Source: Clostridiales bacterium UBA7103 (GTDB lineage Bacteria > Bacillota > Clostridia > Oscillospirales > Oscillospiraceae). Taken from it: 18,537 nt of DNA. Both the position numbers and the translations under genes were made by a program. The notes under the pieces were generated by a model. The model did no database searches, had not been told where the DNA came from, and worked only from the letters and a program-made list of their open reading frames with translations. Location of the stretch: the NCBI GenBank assembly GCA_002493305.1, contig DKYJ01000022.1, forward strand, positions 1 to 18,537. The letters run 5' to 3'. Of the stretch, positions 9,203 through 17,697 are shown piece by piece (the stretch's first letter is position 1; each line of letters starts with the position of its first letter).

Positions 9203-9219
9203 GTCTCACATGTTAGAAT
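9191..9219 (+). promoter_or_regulatory. Promoter of the yfbR operon, with shared 12-bp palindrome
   Basis: Plus strand: -35 TTGAAA (9191-9196), 17-nt spacer, -10 TAGAAT (9214-9219). The -35 box abuts the -35 box of the divergent XRE promoter, forming the perfect palindrome TTGAAATTTCAA (9191-9202). A repressor bound there would occlude both promoters. Confidence 0.75.
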
Positions 9220-9247
9220 AAGTACATCAAAACATTGGAGAGAGAAT

Positions 9248-9835
9248 ATGAGCGATAACTTTTTTGCATACATCTCCCGCATGCGGTACATCGGGCGCTG
9301 GAGCCTGATGCGCAACTCAATGCCGGAGAACATTCAGGAGCACAGCCACATGGTTGCAGTGCTGGCGCACGCGCTGGGGGTTATCCGGCGCGATGTTCTG
9401 GGCGAAGAGTGCGACCCCAACGAGTGCGCGGCTGTCGCGCTGTTTCACGACTGCTCGGAGATACTCACCGGCGACCTGCCCACGCCCATAAAATACCACA
9501 GCGAGGAGATAAGCGCCGCCTATAAGCAGGTGGAGGAGCTGGCCTGTGACAAGCTGCTGGAAACTCTGCCCGACGAGCTGCGCGGGGCGTATGAGCCGCT
9601 GCTCGCCGGGGAAACGCAGCGGCGGCTGCACGATATCGTGAAGGCGGCGGATAAGCTCTCGGCCTACATCAAGTGCATTGAGGAGCGCAAGGCCGGGAAT
9701 AACGAGTTTCTCTCTGCCGAAAAGCAGATACGCGGCTTACTGGACGAGAGCCCCCTCCCCGAGCTGCGCTATTTTATGGAGCATTTTATCCCCGCCTTCG
9801 AGTTAACGCTTGATGAGCTGGGGACTATCGAATGA
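9248..9835 (+). CDS. yfbR: HD-domain 5'-deoxynucleotidase, YfbR family
   Basis: Cytoplasmic metal-dependent phosphohydrolase expected to convert deoxynucleoside 5'-monophosphates to deoxynucleosides and phosphate, trimming dNMP pools. It closely resembles E. coli YfbR: FFAYISRMRYIGRWSLMRN at the N terminus, EHS with metal-ligand His (residue 32), the FHDCSE motif with His67-Asp68 and Glu71, GDLPTPIKY just after, and a final HD-family Asp in KAADKLSAYIKC (about 135), then AGNNEFL. At 195 aa it is about the size of the E. coli enzyme (199). I chose the ATG at 9248 because ggagag lies just upstream; the longer open frame from 9191 would run through the promoter. It is first in a three-gene operon, 12 nt before the DUF896 gene. 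Confidence 0.93.
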   Translation: MSDNFFAYISRMRYIGRWSLMRNSMPENIQEHSHMVAVLAHALGVIRRDVLGEECDPNECAAVALFHDCSEILTGDLPTPIKYHSEEISAAYKQVEELACDKLLETLPDELRGAYEPLLAGETQRRLHDIVKAADKLSAYIKCIEERKAGNNEFLSAEKQIRGLLDESPLPELRYFMEHFIPAFELTLDELGTIE

Positions 9836-9847
9836 GAGGCGAAAAGC

Positions 9848-10063
9848 ATGGAACAGGCAAAACTTGACCGGATAAACGAGCTGGCCCGCCTAAAAAAGCA
9901 GCGCGAGCTCAGCCCGGAGGAGCTCTCCGAGCAGGCCGCCCTTCGCGCCGAGTATATCGAGGAGTGGCGGCAAAGCACTATCTCGGTGCTTGAAAACACC
10001 TATATCCAGACACCGGACGGCAAAAAGCATAAGCTTCAGCGGAAGGAGAGGAGCGCGCAATGA
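9848..10063 (+). CDS. DUF896 (YnzC-like) small protein
   Basis: A 71-aa, highly charged, helical protein of the DUF896/UPF0291 family. The family signature is visible as KLDRINELARLKK, then EQAALRAEYIEEWRQS, and a basic C-terminal tail. The role is not established; in Bacillus the family member YnzC sits in the yneA SOS-response operon. Here it lies between a dNMP phosphatase and a P-loop NTPase: 12 nt after yfbR, with ATGA overlapping the next gene's start. gagaggcg upstream serves as the ribosome site. A link to nucleotide or DNA-damage metabolism would fit the context but is only inferred. Confidence 0.9.
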   Translation: MEQAKLDRINELARLKKQRELSPEELSEQAALRAEYIEEWRQSTISVLENTYIQTPDGKKHKLQRKERSAQ

Positions 10064-10764
10064 AAAAAATGATAGTCCTTGTGGGCAATTACGGCTCAGG
10101 AAAGACTGAGATCGCCGTAAATCTGGCGGTCAACGGTGCGGCAGAGGGTCTGCGCACGCTGGTCATCGACTTGGATAAGGTCAACGACTATTTCCGTATG
10201 TCCGACAGGGTGGCTCTGCTGGCGGAGAAGAAGATAAACCTCGTCTCCCCCACCTTCGCCGGGCAGGGCGTGACGCCCAGCAATATGTCCGCCGCGGTTG
10301 CCTCGGCCTTTGCAGATGATTGGGATCTGGTGGTCTTTGATGTGGGCGGGGACTCAGCGGGCGCGCTGTCGCTCGGGCGCTATCATCAGGATTTTGCCGC
10401 CTTTGAGGGGGATCTGCAGGTATATGACATTGTGAATGTGTTCCGCCCCATGTCGGAGTCCCCGGAAAAGATTTTAAAGCTGATGGCGGATATCGAGGGC
10501 TTTGCCCGGCAGAAGGTCACCGGCTTTGTGAACAACTCCAACCTGTTAAACTTCGCTTCGGCGGAGGATCTGCGCCGGGGCTACGAGGTGATAAGGGGCG
10601 CGAGCGAGCTGTCCGGCATACCGGTTGTGCACACCACAGGGCGCAGGGAATTTCTGGAGGAGTTCCTGTCCGAGGGGCGGGACGAAAAGTACATTGGCCA
10701 GCCCCTCGCCCTTGAAACTTATATGCACCGCAGCTGGGAGGCCTTCACCAAAGAGGGCTTTTGA
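10060..10764 (+). CDS. P-loop NTPase of unknown specific function (SIMIBI-like)
   Basis: A 234-aa single-domain P-loop NTPase, probably cytoplasmic. Walker A is GNYGSGKT (residues 9-16); a Walker B-like strand is LVVFDVGGD (90-98). After the first helix comes a characteristic 'VIDLDKVNDYFR' segment. The overall order resembles ParA/MinD-type SIMIBI folds, but the signature lysine of deviant Walker A loops (KGGxGKT) is missing, so it is not a standard ParA or MinD. There is no membrane segment and no Cys cluster. It overlaps the DUF896 stop by ATGA, so the two are probably translationally coupled. Internal initiation at Met4 is possible. I do not recognise a precise role; maturation or insertion factors with similar loops exist. 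Confidence 0.85.
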   Translation: MKKMIVLVGNYGSGKTEIAVNLAVNGAAEGLRTLVIDLDKVNDYFRMSDRVALLAEKKINLVSPTFAGQGVTPSNMSAAVASAFADDWDLVVFDVGGDSAGALSLGRYHQDFAAFEGDLQVYDIVNVFRPMSESPEKILKLMADIEGFARQKVTGFVNNSNLLNFASAEDLRRGYEVIRGASELSGIPVVHTTGRREFLEEFLSEGRDEKYIGQPLALETYMHRSWEAFTKEGF

Positions 10765-10800
10765 TACACATACAAGCGTAGGAAGTACAAGACGAGCATC

Positions 10801-10865
10801 GCACCCACTTGCTTCCCCCTGAGGGGGAAGTGGCAAGACGCCGTAGCGGCTTGACGATAGGGGGG
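10801..10865 (-). repeat. Intergenic repeat B, inverted copy
   Basis: Read on the minus strand this is a B-type repeat: a ccccct start, a long first arm with nested gccg/cggc pairing, an 8-bp hairpin cttccccc-tga-gggggaag (plus-strand reading), and a gtgc-type tail at 10801. It lies 36 nt after the NTPase gene and may act as its transcript end, though it has no T-run. Confidence 0.65.
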
Positions 10866-10926
10866 CTGTCCTGTTCAGAGTAGAACAGAAGCGCTATGTT
10901 CTAACTAACCCCCTGGTGCAAGACAT

Positions 10927-10992
10927 CCCCCCTTCAGTCTTGCCACTGATGTGTCAAGACAGCTCCCCCTCATGGGGAGCCAAGATCGGTGC
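10927..10992 (+). repeat. Intergenic repeat B, third copy
   Basis: B-type element with first arm tcttg/caaga, second arm gctcccc/ggggagc, and the tail caagatcggtgc. It is followed after about 84 nt by repeat C, the same B-then-C order as at the left end. Confidence 0.65.
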
Positions 10993-11076
10993 GGTAATAT
11001 TCTTAACTGCACCGCACCGATCCTTTGGAAGGGGTCATCCAAAGGGGAAACCATCGTGGTGGTGTTCCCTTTGGGT

Positions 11077-11178
11077 GTTTCAATTAGGGAGATTTTTAAG
11101 AGGGGAAGAAAACGAAATCTTCCTCTCTTAAATGTTTCTTTGCAGCTTTCTTGACATCAAGAAAGCTGACGCACTCTC
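11077..11178 (+). repeat. Intergenic repeat C, copy 2
   Basis: About 85 of 92 positions match 325-416. The 15-bp stem carries one change that leaves a possible G-U pair; the 11-bp stem changes to cagctttcttg/caagaaagctg with both strands altered so pairing is kept. No coding role is seen. Confidence 0.75.
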
Positions 11179-11209
11179 TCTGCGCCTATCCTACTCAGCC
11201 GCAGCACAT

Positions 11210-11264
11210 CCCCCCTATCGGCGCTTTGCGCCACTTCCCCCTTGGGGGGAAGCAAGATTAGTGC
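11210..11264 (+). repeat. Intergenic repeat B, fourth copy
   Basis: B-type element: ccccctatc start, first arm ggcgc-ttt-gcgcc, second arm cttccccc with gggggaag, tail caagattagtgc. The gene-free stretch 10765-11361 is thus almost filled by three B copies, one C copy and the terminator at 11305-11345. Confidence 0.65.
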
Positions 11265-11304
11265 GGGCACGCCCCGCAGTGGAGCCTTGCTTACCTGCAA
11301 AACA

Positions 11305-11345
11305 GCAATAAAAAAAGAAGCCCCGAGGGGCTTCTTTTTTATTGG
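11305..11345. terminator. Symmetrical rho-independent terminator after the giant surface protein gene
   Basis: A stem aaaaaagaagccc/gggcttctttttt (11311-11323 with 11328-11340) with loop CGAG has T-runs on both strands, so it can stop transcription from either side. It is 17-50 nt downstream of the 11362 stop codon. Confidence 0.9.
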
Positions 11346-11361
11346 TTAATATTGGGTTTGC

Positions 11362-14300
11362 TTACTTGCCCATGCGGAGCCTCTTGCGGAGGAGCAGCGC
11401 CAGACCAGCCGCGGAGGCCAGCATGACGAGCACCATGAAGCTCAGGTCTACATCGCCGGTCTTAGCAAAGCCGGTGGGAGTAGCGGGCAGGGGGTTGGTG
11501 TCGATGATATTCACATCGGGGATGCCGTCACCATTGGTGTCGATGTTCTTATCGGGAACAAGGTCGCCGTCCTCGTCGATGTTGACGTCGGGCTTGCCGT
11601 CGCCGTCCTTATCGATGTTGACATCGGGCTTGCCGTCGTCATCAGTGTCCACATCCAGATCGGGCTTGCCGTCGTTATCCTTGTCGATGTTGATATCGGG
11701 CTTGCCGTCGCCGTCCTTATCCACGTTGGTGGGTACCTCTCCGGGCTTTGCCAGGTAGACGACTACGCTCTGGTGATCACTGATATCGCTGAGAGTGATC
11801 TCGCGGGCATTGAGCAGGTCGGTGCGTGGCTCGCCGTTGACGAACACATACCTGACCTCCGCTCCCTCTTCAAGTGTCCACTTGACGGTCTTGGAGGAGC
11901 CGGGAACCACGGAGCCGCCGTTGCTGATGCTGCCGCCCTTGCCCTTGATGGCAGTGGTGACGTCATAGGTGGTGCGGGTTATGGTGGGCGGGATAACCTT
12001 GTCATCAGTCCCGGAGTTCTTCTGCTTGAGCTTGATTACGACATTCTGGTCGGCTGTTATGTTGCTCAAATCGAAGGAGTACGGGTTCTTGGGGTCGCTG
12101 TCGTCATGGTTGTACGTGACGGGAACATCGTTGACGGTGACAGACTCGATCTCGTAGTTATCGGGGTCGAGGAGCTTCCATTCAACACCGGTGCCTTCGG
12201 TTTCCTTAACGATTGCATTGCCCTTGCTCACGGAAGCGGGGCCGCCTTCAACACGAACCGTGACGGTCTTGAGCGCGTCAATTTCCTCATCGGTGATGGG
12301 TGTGGGCACAGTGTTGCCGCTGGTGTCGGTCTGATCCTCGGTGAAGTAGACCTCAATCACGTGGTCAATGACGATGGTGTTCTGGTTGTAGTTGTTGTTG
12401 AGCATCTGGTCGGCAACGCCGGTGCCGCTGTCGGCAGCGTCCGCGACGGGAGCGACAGTGCTGTCATCAAACGCAAGAGTCTTCAGGCGGAGGGTGTGAT
12501 TTGCAAGCTTGAAGCTTACGCCGTCTGCCACGGGAGCGGAGACGTTCTCATCAGACTGTTCGTCGTTCTGAGCGGCCTGAGCGGCCTGAGCGTCCGCAGC
12601 GGGAGTTTCCTCAGCGGGAGTCTCGGCGGCAGGAGTCTCAGTCTTGGGAGCGTCTGCAGCAGAATTGTCTACGTCAAGGGCTTCATTTGTGGGAGGTACG
12701 GGAGGCGTGACAGCCCTGAGCGTTACAACGACAGTCTGGGTCTCGGTGATGTTGGTAAGCTCGATAGAGTCGCCGGTAAGGTGGTCAAACACAGGTGTGC
12801 CGTTGACGGTTACGCTCTCGACTTCAAAGCCTGCCTCGTAAGTCCAGCTTATGGTGCGGTTGCCGCCGGAGACGATCTTGCCGCCGCCGGTTACGGTGCC
12901 GGTACCGCCCACGATGCTGGCGTTGATATCGACAACCTCAACAGAGTACTGGTTCTCTCCGTCAACGTCGATTCTGGCCAGAGACCAGCCGGCTGCCGGC
13001 TTAGCGCCGATGCCGGTGTAGTCTGCCATGTGGTAGACAGTCTTAGAGGGGGATACGGTGCCGTCGCCGTACTTGAGAATGGTGACTCTGTGGAGCACGG
13101 GCTTGACATAGACCTTAACGTCGGTGTCCTCGCTGATGGCAGTGAGGTTGACGTTGGTAGCGTCGGTCTTTTCCTGCTCGATGCCGTTGATCTCGACCTT
13201 CTCTATCTCATAGTAGAAGTACTCATCGGAATCCTTGGAGACACCCTCGGGAGTGGTGACCACATCCCAGTTGATATCGTAATCGCTGTCCTTTTCAATG
13301 ACCGCGCCGCCGGTGATGTTGCCGGGTGCGCCCACGAGCTGGGTAGTTACCTGAATGAAGTCGGTATTGTCATTGAAATCGGGAACCTTCTCATCGGGCA
13401 ATGCAAAGTATACGTCAACAACATGGTTTGCGGTGATATTGTTGAAGTTACGGGTACCGTTGGTGTTGTTGTTGAGCTTGATGGCCTTGCCGTCAACCAT
13501 GACCTTGAGTACACGGTACGCGCTGTCGTTTACATTCCAGGAGGCGGAGGCATTCTCGCCCTCTTTGACGACCTGGCTGTCGCTGACGGAGACCTTGCCG
13601 TCACCGCCGTAGCGGTTGACTGTGACGGTGTAGGCGTTCTCAACAGAGCTGCCGCCGATTGTGGGCAGGGTGCTGAGGGTGATCTTCACATTGTGGTCAG
13701 CGCTGATCTGGTTGAAGTCGAAGCTGGTGTAGGAGACGCTCTCTTCAACGCCGTCTATCTCAACCTTGGAGACGAAGTACTGGCTGTCAGAGACGTTCCA
13801 CTGGACATGCACATCGCTGCCGGCCTTGGCGCTGGTGCTGGGGGTGATGGAGTACTTGCTCTCGTCGGAGCAGCCGACAACGCTGGTGCTCACGGCGTAG
13901 TATCTGTCCTCAGGAGCAACGGGGCCGGGATCAATGGGATCCCTGGGGATATCGTTGCTGGTGAAAGCCACATAGATCCTGTGGTTCTCATGGAAGCCGG
14001 TGGGGAAGGTGTACTCCTTAGCGTTGAGCAGATCGTCGCGGACAGCGCCGTCAACGATAACACGGGAGACATAGTAGCCCTCATTGGCTGCCCATGTAAC
14101 AGTACCTGCGCTGCCCTCCTTGACAACGAGCTTGCCGTCGAGATTGACGGTGCCATCGTCCTTCTTGATCATTTCGACGGTCCCGTTGCCGTTGCTGGTG
14201 GTGTTGATGGTGAAGTACCTGTCATAGTAGAGCTTGAGGGACAGAGTGGGAGAACCGGTGACAGTACCGGAGAAGATGTTATTGGTGCTGTCGGCGTTGA

Positions 14301-17300
14301 ACCAGTACTTCACGCCGTCCACCGTGATCTCGCTGAGCTTGTCGGCTTCAGCTATCTGAACATTGGCCTCAGTAGTAGAGGTGTAGGTCTTGCTGATGCC
14401 GTTGGTAGCCTTGGAGTAAATGAAGCTGCCGTCCGCTGCCACGTTGCCGGAGTTGAAGTAGTAGTCAACGGTGTACTTGGTGTTGTCATTGGGTGTCCAC
14501 TTGGCGATGAAGCTGTGATTGGCCTTGGTGATTATGGTCTCGCCGCCCTTGTATTCGGTGGTGCCCATGGTCACATTGCCGTCAGTGTCCACATTCTTCA
14601 CGAACCAACCCTCAAAGGTGTAGCCGGTGCGGGAGGGCTTCATGAAGGGATCATAGTTGTTGGCGGCGCTGCCGTAGGCCTGGTCGTTGATGTTGCTGCC
14701 GCCGTTGGAGTCAAAGCTGACGATGTACTTGCTGCGATCCTGCTCCCACACGGCGTAGACAGTCAGGTCGCTGGCGGGCATGGTGGGCGCTGCCACGGCA
14801 CTGTGGCTGTAACCGGTGGCGACTTTGAACATATTGTTCACATCGTTATTGTTGGCGACAGACCAGCCGCGGAAGAAGTAGCCCGCTCTGCTGGGGATAC
14901 CACGGCCGCTGACGGGGATATTGAGCGTGCCGACGTTGGTGCCGTACTTGACATTTTCAATGCTCTTGACATTGCCCGCTGAGCCGCCGTTGGGATTGAG
15001 GCGCACGGTATACTCGCCCTCTTTCCACTGGGCGACGAGGTAATAGGTATCGCGGGTAATAATATCTTTGCCCGCCTCATCCTTCATAACATTGCCGTCT
15101 GCGTCCGTCTGCTTCTCGACAACTGCGCGCTGAGTGGAGATCTCCTCCAGATTGCCCGGGGTGTTGATGTAGCCGCTGTTGGCAGCGTTGTCTGCGGAGC
15201 CGGACTTGAGCAGAAGCCAACCGTCAAAGGAGTAGCCGGTGCGGGAAAGAACCACGTTGTGGTCTTCCATCTTGGTATAGATACTGGCCTTATCCACGAC
15301 ATCGTACTGAACGCTGTCCTTCTCGCCCTGAACGGTGCTTATCTTACCGCCGTTTGCAAGGTAGACCATCTTTGCATAGTCTCTGGCGTAGTTGGGGCGG
15401 ATAATGATAGTGTTGTTTTCGGGCTTGGGAACTGTGCCGGGGGTAACAGGGTCTTTTCCGGGAGTAACCCAGCCGGAGAAGTAGTCATCCGGGTCCTCGG
15501 GATCCGGCACTTCCTCCTCGGGAGGCAGAACTATGATGGGCTTATCGCCGATGACATAATAGTCGTCGATGGGGTTGCCGTCCGGGTCTTCAACGCGGAC
15601 ATAGGTGGGCTGGAACACTGCCTTGTTGCCCACATTGGCGCACTCGTCCTTGGTCCACACGACCAGAGGCTCGGTGCTGGTGATTTCCTGCTCAAAGGAG
15701 AACTGGTGCTGGGCAAAGGGAAGCTCGATCCAGTCGTCCTCGGTGGGAGTATAATTGAGGTCATTGGTGACAAAGTAGCCCAGAACGCCGGAGCCGCGGC
15801 CGTCCTCGAGGAAGGTGATGCCGTCCTCGTCGATGCCGGCGCCGGTATCAGTGAGGGTTATCGTCGCAATATTGCGGCCGGTGTTTTCGCCCTCGATATA
15901 GGGATACTCATGATCGAGGAAAGCGGTGATATAGGTGGAGAAGTCCTTGGAGACATTTCCCTTGCTGTCCTCAACGACGAGCGTCAGGGTATAACGACCG
16001 GACACGCTGTTCTTGGTGAACACATAGTCATTGAGCGCGGCGGAATCGGAAACGGTCTGGGTGCTGACCACCTTGTTGTTGGGGTCGGTAACGGTCAGCG
16101 TCCATTTGGTGAGCGCGCCGTCTTCGCCGGAAAGGGTGCCTATCTTGGATCTGTCAACGATGTTCACGGGGACAGTCTCGTTGGAGTTGACAAGATGCTG
16201 CAGGTGAATGGTCATCATCTGCTCGCCTTCGGTTCTGGCGTCCTTGATGTAGAAGTTTGCCAGCGGCAGCTGGGATTCGACCTCTTCAGGCTGGAACTTC
16301 ACGCCATCAAAGTGGTTGGTGGCTATGTACTGGGCGATGAGGTCAACATACTGGTCGCCGGAGGCATAGAAGCCGTTGGAGGAGCCAAGACCCTGATGGT
16401 TGACCTTGTTCTCGGAGCGGATGCTGTCGGTGACGATCTGGCCGTCGTCGGTGTTGGAGATGTAGAAGATCTCCTTCTCGTTCATACGGTTGATACCGTC
16501 GCGGTAGTTCTGGTTGACTTCGCCTTTGCTGTTGAACTCGTCGGGGATGCCGGGGTTGTTGTTGGTGCCGGTGAGGTTGATGAAGTATTTCTGCTCGGCG
16601 CCCTCGTAGTACTGGACGTTCTTCAGAGCGTCAAAGGCGCTGGCCTCGTAGCTCATCTCCAGGTCGGAGTACTTCATGATGGACAGAGAGGAGCAGCCAT
16701 GGCTGGAGTAGTTCACCAGCGGGCCGAAGCCGTTGAAACCGGTATCATTAAGAGCAAAGTCCTTGAGCAAAGTCACAGGCGCGCTCAGGTTGCCTGCGCT
16801 GTCATAGGTCTGGCGCTGAATGGTAACGCTGTTCTTATTCAGCTCAACAGTCAGACGAGCCACACCGCCGGTGGTGACGCCCAAGCTCAGGTTGCTGGCT
16901 TTAACAGTGCCGCCGATCGTACTTGAATTGGCATTCTGGTTGATTTCCTGAATGGTACCCACATGATTGTTGGCAAAGATGAGCGCGTAGCCCTTCACAT
17001 TGCCGCCGGAGATGCCGGCGTTGAGGAAGAAGCCGTAGCTTGAAAGGGTGTGGGTATCAATGACTGCGGGATTGATATCAAAGCTGAAGTTTCTCCTGGC
17101 GTTGCTGGCGGCGGGGTAGATCATATAGTCCGCCAGAGCCTGAGTGCCGTAGCCCGCGAAGACCATGCTGGCCTTGCCGTCAGCGTCCTGAGAGGAGAGA
17201 ATGTGGCGGTCAAAGTTTTTGCACTTATTGCCGGTGCTGTTGCCGCCGTTGGCAAAGTAATCTGCGATCCTGCCGGTACCGTTGGTGCAGGAATTATCTG

Positions 17301-17670
17301 CCTGACGGAAGGGCTGCAGAGAAGAGTCAAGCCCCATCGCGCTGTAAGTCGCCTCATTGCGATAGTGGTCGTACACGATCCAGCTGCTGGTATCGGTGGT
17401 ATCGATAGTGACGGCGGTGGTGGTGATACGGAAATCGCTGGGGCTCATGCCCTGAGCGATCAGCTTCTCGGTCAGCTCCTGCTTGAAATCCAGGAACGTG
17501 CCGGGATAGTCCGCCGGGACATTGACGGCGATATCCACCTTGGGGGTGGGGTTCGCGCCGACGTCAATACCTGCGGCATAAGCCTTGGGCGCGAAGCCCA
17601 TGTTGAAGCCAAGCAGTATTGTCAGGCATAAAAACGCACTGATGATTTGTTTGACATTGAGCTTTTTCAT
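11362..17670 (-). CDS. Giant modular surface protein (adhesin-like), InlB-type repeats, cell-wall sorting signal
   Basis: A 2,102-aa exported protein. Signal peptide 1-32 (AYA cut site). Residues 33-370 form a beta-rich, possibly ConA-like lectin region (not firmly recognised); 370-460 an unnamed segment; 470-690 Ig-like regions including a 'VVWTKDECANVGN' edge; 700-760 a Pro/Glu/Asp linker. Three Listeria-Bacteroides (Flg_new/InlB B) repeats follow at about 767-882, 887-976 and 980-1057, with the RTGYxFxGW motif and terminal W. A MucBP-like unit is at 1065-1150, then about eight divergent InlB repeats to 1972, interrupted by an Ala/Glu/Pro linker (1655-1770). Six 12-residue DxDxDG units cover 1982-2053. 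The end has KTGD (2070-2073), a hydrophobic helix (2078-2094) and RKRLRMGK: a sortase-type anchor with a non-LPXTG motif. aaagga precedes the ATG by 10 nt. An adhesive role is inferred from the architecture; the ligand is unknown. It is transcribed alone behind a probable c-di-GMP riboswitch. Confidence 0.9.
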   Translation of the reverse strand: MKKLNVKQIISAFLCLTILLGFNMGFAPKAYAAGIDVGANPTPKVDIAVNVPADYPGTFLDFKQELTEKLIAQGMSPSDFRITTTAVTIDTTDTSSWIVYDHYRNEATYSAMGLDSSLQPFRQADNSCTNGTGRIADYFANGGNSTGNKCKNFDRHILSSQDADGKASMVFAGYGTQALADYMIYPAASNARRNFSFDINPAVIDTHTLSSYGFFLNAGISGGNVKGYALIFANNHVGTIQEINQNANSSTIGGTVKASNLSLGVTTGGVARLTVELNKNSVTIQRQTYDSAGNLSAPVTLLKDFALNDTGFNGFGPLVNYSSHGCSSLSIMKYSDLEMSYEASAFDALKNVQYYEGAEQKYFINLTGTNNNPGIPDEFNSKGEVNQNYRDGINRMNEKEIFYISNTDDGQIVTDSIRSENKVNHQGLGSSNGFYASGDQYVDLIAQYIATNHFDGVKFQPEEVESQLPLANFYIKDARTEGEQMMTIHLQHLVNSNETVPVNIVDRSKIGTLSGEDGALTKWTLTVTDPNNKVVSTQTVSDSAALNDYVFTKNSVSGRYTLTLVVEDSKGNVSKDFSTYITAFLDHEYPYIEGENTGRNIATITLTDTGAGIDEDGITFLEDGRGSGVLGYFVTNDLNYTPTEDDWIELPFAQHQFSFEQEITSTEPLVVWTKDECANVGNKAVFQPTYVRVEDPDGNPIDDYYVIGDKPIIVLPPEEEVPDPEDPDDYFSGWVTPGKDPVTPGTVPKPENNTIIIRPNYARDYAKMVYLANGGKISTVQGEKDSVQYDVVDKASIYTKMEDHNVVLSRTGYSFDGWLLLKSGSADNAANSGYINTPGNLEEISTQRAVVEKQTDADGNVMKDEAGKDIITRDTYYLVAQWKEGEYTVRLNPNGGSAGNVKSIENVKYGTNVGTLNIPVSGRGIPSRAGYFFRGWSVANNNDVNNMFKVATGYSHSAVAAPTMPASDLTVYAVWEQDRSKYIVSFDSNGGSNINDQAYGSAANNYDPFMKPSRTGYTFEGWFVKNVDTDGNVTMGTTEYKGGETIITKANHSFIAKWTPNDNTKYTVDYYFNSGNVAADGSFIYSKATNGISKTYTSTTEANVQIAEADKLSEITVDGVKYWFNADSTNNIFSGTVTGSPTLSLKLYYDRYFTINTTSNGNGTVEMIKKDDGTVNLDGKLVVKEGSAGTVTWAANEGYYVSRVIVDGAVRDDLLNAKEYTFPTGFHENHRIYVAFTSNDIPRDPIDPGPVAPEDRYYAVSTSVVGCSDESKYSITPSTSAKAGSDVHVQWNVSDSQYFVSKVEIDGVEESVSYTSFDFNQISADHNVKITLSTLPTIGGSSVENAYTVTVNRYGGDGKVSVSDSQVVKEGENASASWNVNDSAYRVLKVMVDGKAIKLNNNTNGTRNFNNITANHVVDVYFALPDEKVPDFNDNTDFIQVTTQLVGAPGNITGGAVIEKDSDYDINWDVVTTPEGVSKDSDEYFYYEIEKVEINGIEQEKTDATNVNLTAISEDTDVKVYVKPVLHRVTILKYGDGTVSPSKTVYHMADYTGIGAKPAAGWSLARIDVDGENQYSVEVVDINASIVGGTGTVTGGGKIVSGGNRTISWTYEAGFEVESVTVNGTPVFDHLTGDSIELTNITETQTVVVTLRAVTPPVPPTNEALDVDNSAADAPKTETPAAETPAEETPAADAQAAQAAQNDEQSDENVSAPVADGVSFKLANHTLRLKTLAFDDSTVAPVADAADSGTGVADQMLNNNYNQNTIVIDHVIEVYFTEDQTDTSGNTVPTPITDEEIDALKTVTVRVEGGPASVSKGNAIVKETEGTGVEWKLLDPDNYEIESVTVNDVPVTYNHDDSDPKNPYSFDLSNITADQNVVIKLKQKNSGTDDKVIPPTITRTTYDVTTAIKGKGGSISNGGSVVPGSSKTVKWTLEEGAEVRYVFVNGEPRTDLLNAREITLSDISDHQSVVVYLAKPGEVPTNVDKDGDGKPDINIDKDNDGKPDLDVDTDDDGKPDVNIDKDGDGKPDVNIDEDGDLVPDKNIDTNGDGIPDVNIIDTNPLPATPTGFAKTGDVDLSFMVLVMLASAAGLALLLRKRLRMGK
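11512..11727 (-). repeat. Six tandem 36-bp repeats encoding DxDxDG calcium-binding-type units
   Basis: Six exact-length 36-bp units encode 12-residue units of the form NIDKDGDGKPDV (residues 1982-2053 of the surface protein). The spacing of Asp residues is that of thrombospondin type 3 or EF-hand-like loops, suggesting Ca2+ stiffening of the stalk next to the wall anchor. The array is out of reading-frame danger when units are gained or lost, so its length may vary between strains. Confidence 0.85.
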
Positions 17671-17697
17671 TTCGAATCCGTCCTTTTCTTAGATTTT

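Noticed and set aside
10916..11154. Short plus-strand frames between the NTPase gene and the terminator
   Set aside because: They fall inside repeats B and C; similarity to each other comes from the repeats, not from a protein.
10801..11264. CRISPR-like array
   Set aside because: Repeats vary in length, orientation and spacing, and are hairpin elements without uniform spacers.
11449..11500. LPATP as the sortase motif of the surface protein
   Set aside because: It is not followed by G and lies further from the membrane helix than KTGD, which has the usual spacing; kept only as an alternative.
11773..14982. A 1,069-codon plus-strand open frame antisense to the surface protein
   Set aside because: Low-complexity Val/Gly/Asp composition, no ribosome site; the opposite strand encodes clear repeats, signal peptide and anchor.
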